NCBI RefSeq assembly: GCF_042679565.1
Contig: NZ_JBHTMY010000002.1
Coordinates: 1-64,000 of the forward strand
Source: Namhaeicola litoreus
GTDB lineage: Bacteria; Bacteroidota; Bacteroidia; Flavobacteriales; Flavobacteriaceae
Length of the DNA stretch: 64,000 bases
Direction: 5' to 3'
The translations under genes were made by a program, and so were the position numbers. The notes below the pieces were generated by a model that was not told where the DNA came from, did no database searches, and saw nothing but the letters and a program-made list of their open reading frames with translations. Of this stretch, positions 43,329-52,899 are shown piece after piece (position 1 is the first letter of the stretch; every line of letters begins with the position of its first letter).

Positions 43329-44495
43329 ATGAGCTGTACATCATGCTCTTCTACTATAAACGGCATTCCGAAAGGATGCAAAAGTAACGGAAGCTGTAAT
43401 TCTGGGAATTGTGGTAAAATGACGGTAGTTGATTGGCTATCGAACATGACGCTGCCATCTAATCAAGAAAAATTTGACCTTTTTGAAGTGAGATTCAAAA
43501 ACGGTAGAAAAGCATTCTATAGAAATGCAGACAATCTGAGCATACAAATGGGCGATGTCATTGCAGTGGAAGGAAATCCCGGACATGACATTGGTGTTAT
43601 TTCTCTAGCAGGAGAATTGGTAAAACTTCAAATGAAGAAAAAGGGTGTCGATCAAAAATCCAAAGAAATTTTAAAAATATATAGAAAGGCATCACAGCGC
43701 GATATCGACATTTGGATCGAAGCAAGAGATAAGGAATTAGATGTGCAGAGAAAATCTCGATTGATTATTGGAAGACTAGGGCTTTCTATGAAACTTTCAG
43801 ATGTTGAGTATCAGGGAGATGGCACAAAAGCTACTTTTTATTACACTGCCGATGACCGCGTAGATTTTAGACAATTAATTCGAGAATTGGCCGGAACATT
43901 TGGTATCAGAATTGAAATGAAACAAGTTGGATTGCGACAAGAAGCAGCAAGATTAGGTGGTATAGGTAGTTGTGGTAGAGAACTATGTTGTTCAACTTGG
44001 CTCACTGATTTTAGATCTGTAAGTACTTCGGCCGCACGTTACCAACAATTATCGCTCAATCCGATAAAATTAGCTGGTCAATGTGGTAAGTTAAAATGTT
44101 GCCTCAATTATGAACTCGATTCTTATTTAGATGCACTCGCTGATTTTCCTAATACAGATTTTAAATTGTTTACAGAAAGAGGAAGGGCCTCTTTTCAAAA
44201 AATGGATATCTTCCAGCGTTTGTTATGGTATGCTTACGACGAAAATCCTATACAATGGCACAAACTCACCGTTGATCAGGCCAATGAGGTAATCGCTCAG
44301 AACAAAAAGAAGATTAACCCGCCTAATTTGGAAGATTTTTCATTAGAGTTAGAAAGTGTTTCTGTTGAGCAAAAGTTGTTTACAGATAACGTAGGTCAAG
44401 ATAGTATTACGCGTTTCGACAAGCCAAAAAACAAAAATAAAAAGCGAAAAAATAATAAACGAAGACGCCCACAAAATAAAAATCAAAAAAATTAA
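43329..44495 (+). CDS. ricT: PSP1-domain protein RicT-like
   Basis: This 388-residue protein begins with a Cys-rich segment (residues 3-28) and then a PSP1 domain (residues about 45-250). The core contains the family motif SCGRELCCSTW, with further CGKLKCCLNYE cysteines nearby. In Bacillus, RicT with RicA and RicF binds Fe-S clusters and steers RNA processing. The C-terminus is an Asn/Lys/Arg-rich tail (residues 365-388). It leads an operon ricT-gldH-PBP1A, an order common in flavobacteria. Confidence 0.82.
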   Translation: MSCTSCSSTINGIPKGCKSNGSCNSGNCGKMTVVDWLSNMTLPSNQEKFDLFEVRFKNGRKAFYRNADNLSIQMGDVIAVEGNPGHDIGVISLAGELVKLQMKKKGVDQKSKEILKIYRKASQRDIDIWIEARDKELDVQRKSRLIIGRLGLSMKLSDVEYQGDGTKATFYYTADDRVDFRQLIRELAGTFGIRIEMKQVGLRQEAARLGGIGSCGRELCCSTWLTDFRSVSTSAARYQQLSLNPIKLAGQCGKLKCCLNYELDSYLDALADFPNTDFKLFTERGRASFQKMDIFQRLLWYAYDENPIQWHKLTVDQANEVIAQNKKKINPPNLEDFSLELESVSVEQKLFTDNVGQDSITRFDKPKNKNKKRKNNKRRRPQNKNQKN

Positions 44496-44496
44496 G

Positions 44497-45003
44497 ATGT
44501 CGTTAACAAGTATTTCTCCTTTTAAAGGCACTTTTGTTATTCTTATGTTGTCCTTTTTATTTTTGTCATGTGAAAAGAATTTAGTTTTTGATCAGTTTCA
44601 ATCTGTAGATCAAAATAAATGGCAAAAAGATTCGGTCTTAAATTTTATTTATGAAGCAAAAGACACCTTAAGTAAGAACAACATTTATGTAAATTTGCGA
44701 AATAACAAAGATTACGAATACAGCAATTTGTTTTTAATTGTAGGGATTGACTTTCCCAATAATTATCAAATCATTGATACCTTGGAATACGAAATGACTA
44801 CCCCCGAAGGCAGGTTTTTAGGAACCGGAATCTCTGATGTTTTAGAAAACAAATTAGAATACAAAACCAATGTTAACTTTCCTGTTTCGGGTAATTATAC
44901 CATTCATGTGCAACACGCAATGCGTAAAAGCCAAGAAATTGAAGGCCTGAAGTATTTAAATGGCATCACAGATGTGGGCATACAAATTGAAAAATTAGAG
45001 TAA
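44497..45003 (+). CDS. gldH: Gliding motility lipoprotein GldH
   Basis: This 168-residue protein has a lipoprotein signal with lipobox FLSC (Cys25). The mature part is beta-rich, with the GldH features VFDQFQSVDQNKWQKDS and ATG-like NFPVSGNYTIHVQHAMR. GldH is required for gliding in Flavobacterium johnsoniae and is thought to support the gliding/type IX secretion apparatus in the envelope. It is coupled to ricT (1 bp gap) and PBP1A (3 bp gap). Confidence 0.85.
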   Translation: MSLTSISPFKGTFVILMLSFLFLSCEKNLVFDQFQSVDQNKWQKDSVLNFIYEAKDTLSKNNIYVNLRNNKDYEYSNLFLIVGIDFPNNYQIIDTLEYEMTTPEGRFLGTGISDVLENKLEYKTNVNFPVSGNYTIHVQHAMRKSQEIEGLKYLNGITDVGIQIEKLE

Positions 45004-45006
45004 ATA

Positions 45007-47292
45007 ATGGCAAAAAGTAAGAAAAAACCATCTCCTTCAAAATATACAAAATGGCTATGGCGCCTGTTTCTTGGAGGTTTAATTTTTGGAATTTTAATGT
45101 TTATTTTTGCTTCATTGGGCCTATTTGGGAAATTGCCCTCATTTGAAGAACTGGAAAATCCTGAAAATAATTTAGCGACTGAAGTCATTTCTATTGATGG
45201 TAAAACTTTAGGGAAATATTATCGCGAGAACAGAACCCCTGTAAAGTTTACAGAATTACCTCAAAATCTAATCGACGCTTTGATTGCCACTGAAGATGAA
45301 CGTTTTTACGACCATTCCGGTATAGATGCAAGAGGTACGGCAAGAGCTGCATTAACATTGGGAAAAGGTGGAGGTGCCAGTACCATTACCCAACAATTGG
45401 CGAAAATGCTCTTTACCAAAACAGCTTCAGGAAATATCGTTAAGAGATTGTTGCAAAAAGTAAAAGAATGGGTGATTGCCATCCGTTTAGAAAAACAATA
45501 CACCAAAAACGAAATCATTACGATGTATTTTAACAAATATGATTTTGGGCATAATGCTGTGGGAATTCGTTCTGCCGCTAGAATTTATTTTGGTAAAGAG
45601 CCTAAAGAACTAAATCTAGAAGAATCGGCGATGCTTGTGGGGATGCTAAAAAACTCTTCCTTATATAACCCAATGCGCAGAGCAGATATGGTAAAAGATA
45701 GAAGAAATGTAGTTTTTAATCAGCTGTACAGAAATGATTTTATAGATCAAAGTGAAAGGGATTCCTTAAAAACATTGCCCTTAAAATTGGATATCAATTT
45801 AGAGGGCCATAGCGACGGAACAGCAACCTATTTTAGAGAGTATTTGAGAGATTTTATGAAATCTTGGATAGAAGAAAATCCAAAGCCAGACGGTTCTAGC
45901 TACAATATCTATAGAGATGGGTTGAAAATATACGTAACACTCGATTCGCGTATGCAAAAATATGCAGAAGAAGCTGTAGAAGAACACATGAGTAATCTTC
46001 AGGGTATATTTAATGAGGTACAATTAAAAAACAAGACTGCTCCGTTTTATGATATCGATCAAGACGTAGTGAACCTCACTGTTGATCAAGCGATGAGAAG
46101 AAGTGAACGTTGGAGAAAAATGAAAGCGGCGGGAAGTTCGAAAGATGAAATATTAGCTTCTTTTGATGCGCCTGCGGAAATGAATGTTTTTTCTTGGCGA
46201 GGTCAAATAGACACTATTATGACCCCAAGAGACTCAATTCTGTATTACAAAAAGTTTTTACAAACCGGCCTTTTGTCGATGGATGTAGAAACGGGTCATG
46301 TAAAGGCCTGGGTAGGTGGAACAAACTACAAGCATTTTCAATACGACCATGTAAAACAAGGAAAAAGACAAGTCGGGTCAACATTTAAACCATTTGTATA
46401 TGCCACGGCCATCAATCAATTGAGAGTATCCCCCTGCGAGGAATTCCCCAACACACCCTATACTATCCCTGCTGGGAAATATGGTTTGTTAGAAGACTGG
46501 ACACCAAAAAATTCAAGTGGCAAGTATGGCGGAATGCTGAATCTTAAAGATGCCTTGGCAAATTCTGTCAATGTGGTAACAGCCAATCTCATGGATCAGG
46601 TTACACCGAGCAACGTTGTGCAATTGGCCAAAAGTTTAGGAGTGACCTCAGAAATTCCCGAAGTACCTGCTATTGCGCTTGGTTCGGTAGACCTTAGTTT
46701 ATATGAAATTCTGGCTGCACTCAATACTTTTGCGAATAAAGGTATGTACATAAAACCATTGATGATCTTAAGAATAGAAGACAAGAATGGAACTGTTTTA
46801 GATGATTTCTATCCGGAAACAAAAGAGGTAATGAGCGAAGAAATTGCTTATACCATTATCAATCTATTAGAAGGAGTTACTGAAAGCGGATCAGGCATAA
46901 GACTGCGCACCCAAGGGGCAAAATATCCTAATAATATTGCCACTGGCTATCCTTATAAATTCACCAATCCTATTGCCGGAAAAACAGGAACTACCCAAAA
47001 CCAATCTGATGGATGGTTTATTGGTATGGTCCCTAACTTGTCTACCGGAGTCTGGGTAGGTGCAGAAGACCGTTCTGTGCATTTTCCTGATCTGGGCAGG
47101 GGTCAAGGTGCTTCTATGGCCTTACCGATTTGGGCTTTATACATGAAAAAATGTTATAATGACAAAAGTTTAGAGGTGAGTAAGGATGAATTTGAAGAGC
47201 CGGAAAACCTGACTATTTCTGTTGATTGTAAGAGTTTTAAGAAAGATTTGGAAAAAAGTGAAACAGGATTAGAAGGTGAAATAGATTTTTAA
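45007..47292 (+). CDS. Penicillin-binding protein 1A
   Basis: This 761-residue class A PBP builds and crosslinks peptidoglycan. One N-terminal anchor helix (about residues 15-38) precedes the GT51 transglycosylase domain, with catalytic Glu in ATEDERFYDHSGID near residue 97. The transpeptidase has STFKP (active serine), SVN and KTGTT in order. Length is typical. Downstream of gldH and ricT, it may be coordinated with envelope assembly. No outlier features are seen. Confidence 0.94.
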   Translation: MAKSKKKPSPSKYTKWLWRLFLGGLIFGILMFIFASLGLFGKLPSFEELENPENNLATEVISIDGKTLGKYYRENRTPVKFTELPQNLIDALIATEDERFYDHSGIDARGTARAALTLGKGGGASTITQQLAKMLFTKTASGNIVKRLLQKVKEWVIAIRLEKQYTKNEIITMYFNKYDFGHNAVGIRSAARIYFGKEPKELNLEESAMLVGMLKNSSLYNPMRRADMVKDRRNVVFNQLYRNDFIDQSERDSLKTLPLKLDINLEGHSDGTATYFREYLRDFMKSWIEENPKPDGSSYNIYRDGLKIYVTLDSRMQKYAEEAVEEHMSNLQGIFNEVQLKNKTAPFYDIDQDVVNLTVDQAMRRSERWRKMKAAGSSKDEILASFDAPAEMNVFSWRGQIDTIMTPRDSILYYKKFLQTGLLSMDVETGHVKAWVGGTNYKHFQYDHVKQGKRQVGSTFKPFVYATAINQLRVSPCEEFPNTPYTIPAGKYGLLEDWTPKNSSGKYGGMLNLKDALANSVNVVTANLMDQVTPSNVVQLAKSLGVTSEIPEVPAIALGSVDLSLYEILAALNTFANKGMYIKPLMILRIEDKNGTVLDDFYPETKEVMSEEIAYTIINLLEGVTESGSGIRLRTQGAKYPNNIATGYPYKFTNPIAGKTGTTQNQSDGWFIGMVPNLSTGVWVGAEDRSVHFPDLGRGQGASMALPIWALYMKKCYNDKSLEVSKDEFEEPENLTISVDCKSFKKDLEKSETGLEGEIDF

Positions 47293-47293
47293 G

Positions 47294-49105
47294 ATGGAAA
47301 CAATTTGGCGACCAACTTCTGAATTGATTGAAAAAAGCAACATCAATAAGATGATGCGAAGTTTAGGTTTGTCAGACTATCAAGCATTTTGGCGCTGGTC
47401 AGTAGATCAAAGATCAGTATTCTGGGAAAAAACCGTTGAAGCACTTCAAATTCCTTTCAAAAAATCCTACGATCAAATCCTCGATATTTCTAAAGGGGTT
47501 CATCAACCTATCTGGTTAAAGGGAGCTGATATGAACATTGTAGATGCCTGCTTTCAAAATGATCCTGAGCACATTTCTGTTATAACCCAAAATGAGCAAG
47601 GTGAAATAGAAAAAATTAGTCAGAGAGAATTGTTGGCTCTTACCAACCAAATTGCCAATGGATTTTTGAATTTAGCCTTAAAAAAAGGTGATGCAATTGC
47701 CATCGATATGCCGATGAATTATTTGAGTGTGGCTATTTATTTGGCCGGAATCAAAGCCGGCCTTGTGGTAGCAACCATCGCAGATAGTTTTACACCTAAA
47801 GAAATCTCTGTTCGATTAAAAATCACGCAACCCAAAATTATATTTACTCAAGATTTTATCTTAAGAGCAGGGAAATTTATTCCTCTTTATGCAAAAATTA
47901 AAGAATCAAAAGCAACAAAAGCCATTGTTGTAAAGAGCACGAACAATGAGATAGAGTTACGTTCTCAAGATATTTTCTTTCGTGATTTTATTTCTGAAAA
48001 TAAATTGTTCAATAGTGTATCTTGTCACCCTGAAGATCCCATCAATATTTTATTTTCAAGTGGCACAACGGGAGAGCCCAAAGCGATTCCTTGGACACAT
48101 ATTACACCCATAAAATCTGCATCCGACGGTTATTATCATCAAAACATAAAGCCAGCTCATGTTGTTTGCTGGCCCACTAATTTAGGTTGGATGATGGGAC
48201 CTTGGCTTGTTTTTGCCACATTGATCAACAAAGCGAGTATAGCACTTTATCCCGGTGCACCTATGGAAGAAGGTTTTGGTAAATTTATAGAAAACGCCAA
48301 AGTAACGATGCTTGGTGTAGTTCCTAGCATGGTGAGACACTGGAAAAGTAGTGGTATCATGGAACGCTTTAATTGGAATTCTATTCAATGTTTTAGCTCA
48401 ACGGGAGAGGTTTCTAATCCTCAAGAAATGGCTTATTTAATGAAATTAGGTGGTAACAAACCGGTGATCGAATATTGCGGTGGCACAGAAATTGGGGGTG
48501 GATATGTCACTTCAACTATGGTTCAAGATAATATACCGAGCACCTTTTCAACACAAGCTTTGGGCACAGAGTTCGTACTTCTAAATGAGCAAAAAATTCA
48601 AGCAAACAAAGGAGAAGTATTTATTATTCCGCCTTCGATAGGTCTTTCAAATTTTCTACTTAACAAAAATAATTATGAAGTGTATTATAGAGATACACCT
48701 AATTATCAAGGTAAAATTACGAGAAGGCACGGAGACGAATTAGAACTTTTGGAGAATGGTTATTACAGAGCCCACGGCCGGGTGGATGACGCGATGAATT
48801 TAGGAGGTATTAAGGTAAGCTCTGTGCAGATTGAAGAAGTACTCAATACATTGGATTTTGTTAGAGAAAGTGCTGCAATTGCCGTTTCGCCGGAAAATGG
48901 AGGCCCTAGTGAATTGGTCGTTTTTTATGTTCCTACTTCAGAATTACAAGATGGAATTGACAACGTTATAATTGCGAATAAAAAAATAAAAGAAGATCTC
49001 AATCCTTTATTTAAAATCAAACAAATGATCGAATTAGAACAATTACCCAGAACAGCTTCGGGTAAGATTATGAGAAGAGTTTTAAGGGATCAGATCCAAA
49101 AATAA
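47294..49105 (+). CDS. Acyl-CoA synthetase / AMP-dependent ligase
   Basis: This 603-residue ANL-superfamily enzyme has the AMP-binding P-loop SSGTTGEPKAIPW near residue 255, the CGGTEIGGGYV adenine motif near residue 395, and a C-terminal hinge GRVDDAMNLGG leading to the catalytic lysine in RTASGKIMRR. It activates a carboxylate with ATP for CoA transfer. It resembles acetyl-CoA synthetases, and plant AAE17/18 more closely than AcsA, so the exact acid is unknown. It is coupled to PBP1A. Confidence 0.82.
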   Translation: METIWRPTSELIEKSNINKMMRSLGLSDYQAFWRWSVDQRSVFWEKTVEALQIPFKKSYDQILDISKGVHQPIWLKGADMNIVDACFQNDPEHISVITQNEQGEIEKISQRELLALTNQIANGFLNLALKKGDAIAIDMPMNYLSVAIYLAGIKAGLVVATIADSFTPKEISVRLKITQPKIIFTQDFILRAGKFIPLYAKIKESKATKAIVVKSTNNEIELRSQDIFFRDFISENKLFNSVSCHPEDPINILFSSGTTGEPKAIPWTHITPIKSASDGYYHQNIKPAHVVCWPTNLGWMMGPWLVFATLINKASIALYPGAPMEEGFGKFIENAKVTMLGVVPSMVRHWKSSGIMERFNWNSIQCFSSTGEVSNPQEMAYLMKLGGNKPVIEYCGGTEIGGGYVTSTMVQDNIPSTFSTQALGTEFVLLNEQKIQANKGEVFIIPPSIGLSNFLLNKNNYEVYYRDTPNYQGKITRRHGDELELLENGYYRAHGRVDDAMNLGGIKVSSVQIEEVLNTLDFVRESAAIAVSPENGGPSELVVFYVPTSELQDGIDNVIIANKKIKEDLNPLFKIKQMIELEQLPRTASGKIMRRVLRDQIQK

Positions 49106-49114
49106 AAAAGAAAA

Positions 49115-49879
49115 ATGAAAATTATATCATACAATGTAAACGGTGTTCGAGCAGCCATGAACAAAGGGTTAACAAGTTGGTTGAAAGCCGCTAATCCCGA
49201 TATATTGTGTTTACAAGAGATCAAAGCACAAAAAGAACAAGTAGAAATTGAAGCTTTTGAACAATTGGGCTATCACCATCATTATTGGTATTCTGCGCAA
49301 AAGAAAGGCTACAGTGGTGTGGCTGTTCTCTCTAAAAAAGAGCCAAAAAATGTAAGTTTTGGTACAGGTATTGAGACCATGGATGTTGAAGGTAGAAATC
49401 TCCGCCTCGATTTTGACGAATTTTCTGTGATGAGCTTGTACCTTCCATCCGGAACGAATGATGATCGACTCGATTTTAAACTAAACTATATGGCTGAATT
49501 TCAAAACTATATAGATCAGCTTAAAAGAGAAATTCCTAACTTATTAATTTGTGGAGATTACAATATCTGTCATGAAGAAATCGACATTCACAACCCTGTC
49601 GCCAATAAAAATACCTCAGGTTTTTTACCTGTAGAAAGAAAATGGATTGGTGAATTTATCGATAGTGGTTTTATTGATACTTTCAGACATTTCAACAAAG
49701 AACCACATCAATATTCATGGTGGAGTTATAGAGCAAATGCCAGAAATAATAACAAAGGTTGGCGGATTGATTATTGTATGGCTAGCGAACCTATGAAGGA
49801 TCAATTGAGTAGAGCTTTTATTTTACCTGAGGCCAAACACAGCGACCACTGCCCTATTGGTGTAGAATTAGCGCTATAG
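49115..49879 (+). CDS. xth: Exodeoxyribonuclease III
   Basis: This 254-residue AP endonuclease/3' exonuclease has the EEP motifs: ISYNVNGVRAAM at the start, LQEIKAQ (metal-binding Glu), GDYNICHEEIDI near residue 148, and the C-terminal catalytic pair SDHCPIG. It cleaves DNA 5' to abasic sites in base-excision repair. It is the last gene of the ricT operon. The convergent rlmN stop is one base away. Confidence 0.93.
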   Translation: MKIISYNVNGVRAAMNKGLTSWLKAANPDILCLQEIKAQKEQVEIEAFEQLGYHHHYWYSAQKKGYSGVAVLSKKEPKNVSFGTGIETMDVEGRNLRLDFDEFSVMSLYLPSGTNDDRLDFKLNYMAEFQNYIDQLKREIPNLLICGDYNICHEEIDIHNPVANKNTSGFLPVERKWIGEFIDSGFIDTFRHFNKEPHQYSWWSYRANARNNNKGWRIDYCMASEPMKDQLSRAFILPEAKHSDHCPIGVELAL

Positions 49880-49880
49880 A

Positions 49881-50921
49881 TCAGGAAGTTTTGTTGGCTA
49901 ACTGTCCGCAAGCCGCATCAATATCTTGTCCGCGACTTTTACGAATTCTTACAGTAATGTTATGCTTTTCCAATTCCCGAACATATTGTTCTATCACTTC
50001 AGGTGATGCCTGTTCAAAACCATCCTCTTCTATGGCATTGTATTCTATCAGGTTAACTTTGGAGGGAACTTTTTTGCAGTAAGCAACGAGTGCATCTATA
50101 TCATTTTGGGTGTCGTTTACCCCTTTCCAAACAACATACTCAAAAGTGATTTTCTTCTTTGTTTTTTGATACCAGTATTGCAAGGCATCTAATAATTCAG
50201 CGAGATTTGAAGAATCATTGATGGGCATCATGGATGAGCGTACCTCATCTATGGCAGAATGCAAAGAAACTGCTAACTTAAATTTCACCTCGTCATCTGC
50301 TAACTTTTTGATCATCCTTGGCAAGCCAACAGTAGATAAGGTAATCCTGGAAGGTGACATACCTAATCCTTCGGGGGAAGTAATTTTATCAATTGCCTCT
50401 ATCACATTATGATAATTGAGTAGTGGTTCTCCCATTCCCATAAACACAATGTTGCTCAATTTATGACCATGGTAATGCCAGCTTTGTTGATCGATGGCAT
50501 GCACTTGATCGTAAATTTCATCAGGATTCAAATTTCTCATCTTTTTTAGACGTGCCGTAGCGCAAAATGAGCAATTTAAACTGCAACCTACCTGACTAGA
50601 AACACAGGCCGTTGTACGTTTTTCTGTAGGAATTAAAACAGATTCCACAACCAAATTATCATGTAATTTAATCGCATTCTTGATAGTTCCGTCATTGGAT
50701 CTTTGCATCTGATCAACCTTGATATGATTGATGACAAAATGCTCTTCGAGCATAGCTCGGGTCTCTTTCGAAAGGTTTGTCATTCCATCAAAAGAATGCG
50801 CACCCCTTTGCCAAAGCCATTCAAATACCTGATTGCCCCGAAATGCCTGATCTTTTTGTGCAACAAAAAAATCACGTAACTGGTCTTTGGTAAGGGCCCG
50901 TATGTCTGTCTTCGTTTTCAT
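49881..50921 (-). CDS. rlmN: 23S rRNA/tRNA A2503/A37 C2-methyltransferase RlmN
   Basis: This 346-residue radical SAM enzyme has the cluster motif CSLNCSFC near residue 112 (CxxxCxxC). It has a GMGEPLLNY block and a C-terminal catalytic Cys in DIDAACGQL. It methylates A2503 of 23S rRNA and A37 of some tRNAs, helping decoding accuracy. The ATG at 50921 was taken as start; a TTG at 50924 also lies in frame. The gene is downstream of queA on the same strand, past a terminator-like hairpin. Confidence 0.94.
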   Translation of the reverse strand: MKTKTDIRALTKDQLRDFFVAQKDQAFRGNQVFEWLWQRGAHSFDGMTNLSKETRAMLEEHFVINHIKVDQMQRSNDGTIKNAIKLHDNLVVESVLIPTEKRTTACVSSQVGCSLNCSFCATARLKKMRNLNPDEIYDQVHAIDQQSWHYHGHKLSNIVFMGMGEPLLNYHNVIEAIDKITSPEGLGMSPSRITLSTVGLPRMIKKLADDEVKFKLAVSLHSAIDEVRSSMMPINDSSNLAELLDALQYWYQKTKKKITFEYVVWKGVNDTQNDIDALVAYCKKVPSKVNLIEYNAIEEDGFEQASPEVIEQYVRELEKHNITVRIRKSRGQDIDAACGQLANKTS

Positions 50922-50928
50922 CAAATAA

Positions 50929-50956
50929 AAAAGCGCCCGTTTCTCAGGACGCTTTT
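50929..50956 (-). terminator. Terminator after queA
   Basis: On the minus strand the stem AAAAGCG(T)CC / GG(G)CGCTTTT with one mismatch is followed by a T-run. It lies between queA and rlmN, so rlmN transcription may be reduced or arise from elsewhere. Confidence 0.7.
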
Positions 50957-50973
50957 CAGATTGTTTTTTATCC

Positions 50974-52023
50974 TTAAATGATCAACATGGCATCGCCATA
51001 AGAATAGAAACGGTAATTTTCCTTTACCGCCTCTTTATAAGCTTTCTTTAAAAGATCATGACCGGCAAAAGCAGAGGTCATCATCATTAATGTAGATTTT
51101 GGCGTATGAAAATTGGTAATCATCGCATTTGCCACACTAAAATCATAAGGAGGGAAAATAAATTTATTTGTCCAACCCTCAAAAGGTTTTAAATGGTGAT
51201 TTGCAGAAACTGAACTTTCCATGGCTCGCATTACAGTAGTTCCTACAGCACAAACTCTTTTGCTATTGTCTTTGGCAGCATTTACCATGTCTGCCGTTGT
51301 CTTTGGTATAGAAAACTCTTCGGAATCCATTTTATGTTTTGAAAGGTCTTCAACTTCTACTGGGTTAAATGTACCTAAACCAACGTGCAAAGTAATTTCT
51401 GATAAATCAATTCCTTTAATCTCTAGTCTTTTTAACAGATGCTTAGAGAAATGTAATCCCGCAGTTGGTGCTGCTACAGCTCCTTCGTGCTTGGCAAATA
51501 TGGTCTGATAGCGCTCTTCATCAGATTCTTCAACAGATCTTTTAATGTATTTAGGTAAGGGTGTTTCTCCCATTTCTTTTAGTTTTCTCCTAAACTCTTC
51601 ATAGCTTCCATCATAGAGAAAACGTAAGGTTCGTCCTCTTGAAGTGGTATTGTCAATTACTTCGGCAACCAAACCACTATCATCTCCGAAAAACAACTTA
51701 TTTCCAATTCTAATTTTTCTGGCTGGATCTACCAAAACATCCCATAACCTGCTTTCGGCATTCAATTCTCTTAATAAAAAGACTTCGATACGTGCACCTG
51801 TTTTTTCCTTATTGCCATATAACCTGGCCGGAAAAACTTTAGTGTTGTTAAAAATCATAATATCACCTTCATCAAAATACTCTACAAGGTCTTTAAAAAT
51901 TTTATGCTCAATGGTTTGTTTTTTCCTATCGAGCACCATCAACCTAGATTCATCTCTTTCTGTTGCAGGGTATTCAGCCAAAAGTTCTGGCGGAAGGTTA
52001 TAGTTAAAATGCGATAATTTCAT
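50974..52023 (-). CDS. queA: tRNA preQ1(34) S-adenosylmethionine ribosyltransferase-isomerase
   Basis: QueA transfers the ribosyl moiety of SAM to preQ1 in tRNA during queuosine synthesis. The 349-residue chain has the family N-terminus LSHFNYNLPPELLAEYPA, the central APTAGLHFS motif near residue 192 and the C-terminal NFHTPKSTLMMMTSAF block. Length is normal. Upstream it has TATATTTG (TAnnTTTG) at 52063-52056. Confidence 0.95.
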   Translation of the reverse strand: MKLSHFNYNLPPELLAEYPATERDESRLMVLDRKKQTIEHKIFKDLVEYFDEGDIMIFNNTKVFPARLYGNKEKTGARIEVFLLRELNAESRLWDVLVDPARKIRIGNKLFFGDDSGLVAEVIDNTTSRGRTLRFLYDGSYEEFRRKLKEMGETPLPKYIKRSVEESDEERYQTIFAKHEGAVAAPTAGLHFSKHLLKRLEIKGIDLSEITLHVGLGTFNPVEVEDLSKHKMDSEEFSIPKTTADMVNAAKDNSKRVCAVGTTVMRAMESSVSANHHLKPFEGWTNKFIFPPYDFSVANAMITNFHTPKSTLMMMTSAFAGHDLLKKAYKEAVKENYRFYSYGDAMLII

Positions 52024-52055
52024 TTAGTAGCGTTTTATATTTTTATTAGAGAGCG

Positions 52056-52087
52056 CAAATATACAACCTCAGCATAGGCCTTGTCAA
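52056..52087 (-). promoter_or_regulatory. Promoter of queA
   Basis: On the minus strand TTG (52087-52085), 21 bp, then TATATTTG (52063-52056) resembles the Bacteroidota consensus with a slightly long spacer. Confidence 0.45.
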
Positions 52088-52166
52088 GTAAATCACCATT
52101 TAAATTCCTTTTTTGCGCATAAGCCTTACTATTGAGTTATTTGGTATATTTACCCAAAATTTAAAA

Positions 52167-52895
52167 ATGTCAAAAAAAGTAACTCCTTATAAAAATTCTA
52201 CGCTTGGAAAAAAAGAGCAGGTAAGGGAAATGTTTGACAATGTTTCTGGCAATTACGATTTTTTAAATCGACTTTTTACAATGGGTATTGACCAGGGCTG
52301 GCGGAAGAAAGTGGTTAAAATAGCCACACAGAACAAAGCCAAAAAAGCTTTAGACGTTGCCACAGGAACTGGAGATTTAGCCGTAATGCTGGCCGAAGCT
52401 GGAGTTGAGGAAGTAATTGGTCTCGATCTTTCTCCTGGTATGCTGGCACTCGGAAAAGAAAAAGTACATCAAAAGAAATTAGACCATAAAATAGAGATGA
52501 TAATTGGCGATTCAGAAAATTTACCTTTTGAAGACAATACGTTTGATGCTATTACCGTTGGATTTGGAGTAAGAAATTTTGAAAATCTAGAAAAAGGCTT
52601 GAGTGAAATATTAAGGGTACTAAAACCCAAGGGTACCTTTGTGGTTTTAGAAACATCGCAACCCACAAGAACACCTTTCAAGCAAGGTTATAACTTGTAT
52701 GGGAAATATGTCATTCCTACTTTAGGTAAACTATTTTCTAAAGACAAAAGTGCCTACAATTATTTACCTGAATCTGCCGCTGCATTTCCCTATGGCATGG
52801 TTTTTTGCGAAATTCTAAAAAAAGTTGGGTTTACAACAGCCGTAGATTTACCTCAGCACCAAGGAATTGCCACCATTTATGAAGCTACAAAATAA
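52167..52895 (+). CDS. menG: Demethylmenaquinone methyltransferase (MenG/UbiE)
   Basis: This 242-residue SAM methyltransferase completes menaquinone synthesis. Motif I is DVATGTGDLAVML near residue 60. The family motifs FDNVSGNYDFLNRLFTMG near residue 20 and VGFGVRNFENLEKG near residue 132 are present. Bacteroidota use menaquinone, so MenG fits better than a ubiquinone role. The ATG at 52167 gives the standard start; an in-frame ATG at 52113 adds unconserved residues. It is followed by porT with 4 bp spacing. Confidence 0.93.
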   Translation: MSKKVTPYKNSTLGKKEQVREMFDNVSGNYDFLNRLFTMGIDQGWRKKVVKIATQNKAKKALDVATGTGDLAVMLAEAGVEEVIGLDLSPGMLALGKEKVHQKKLDHKIEMIIGDSENLPFEDNTFDAITVGFGVRNFENLEKGLSEILRVLKPKGTFVVLETSQPTRTPFKQGYNLYGKYVIPTLGKLFSKDKSAYNYLPESAAAFPYGMVFCEILKKVGFTTAVDLPQHQGIATIYEATK

Positions 52896-52899
52896 AAAA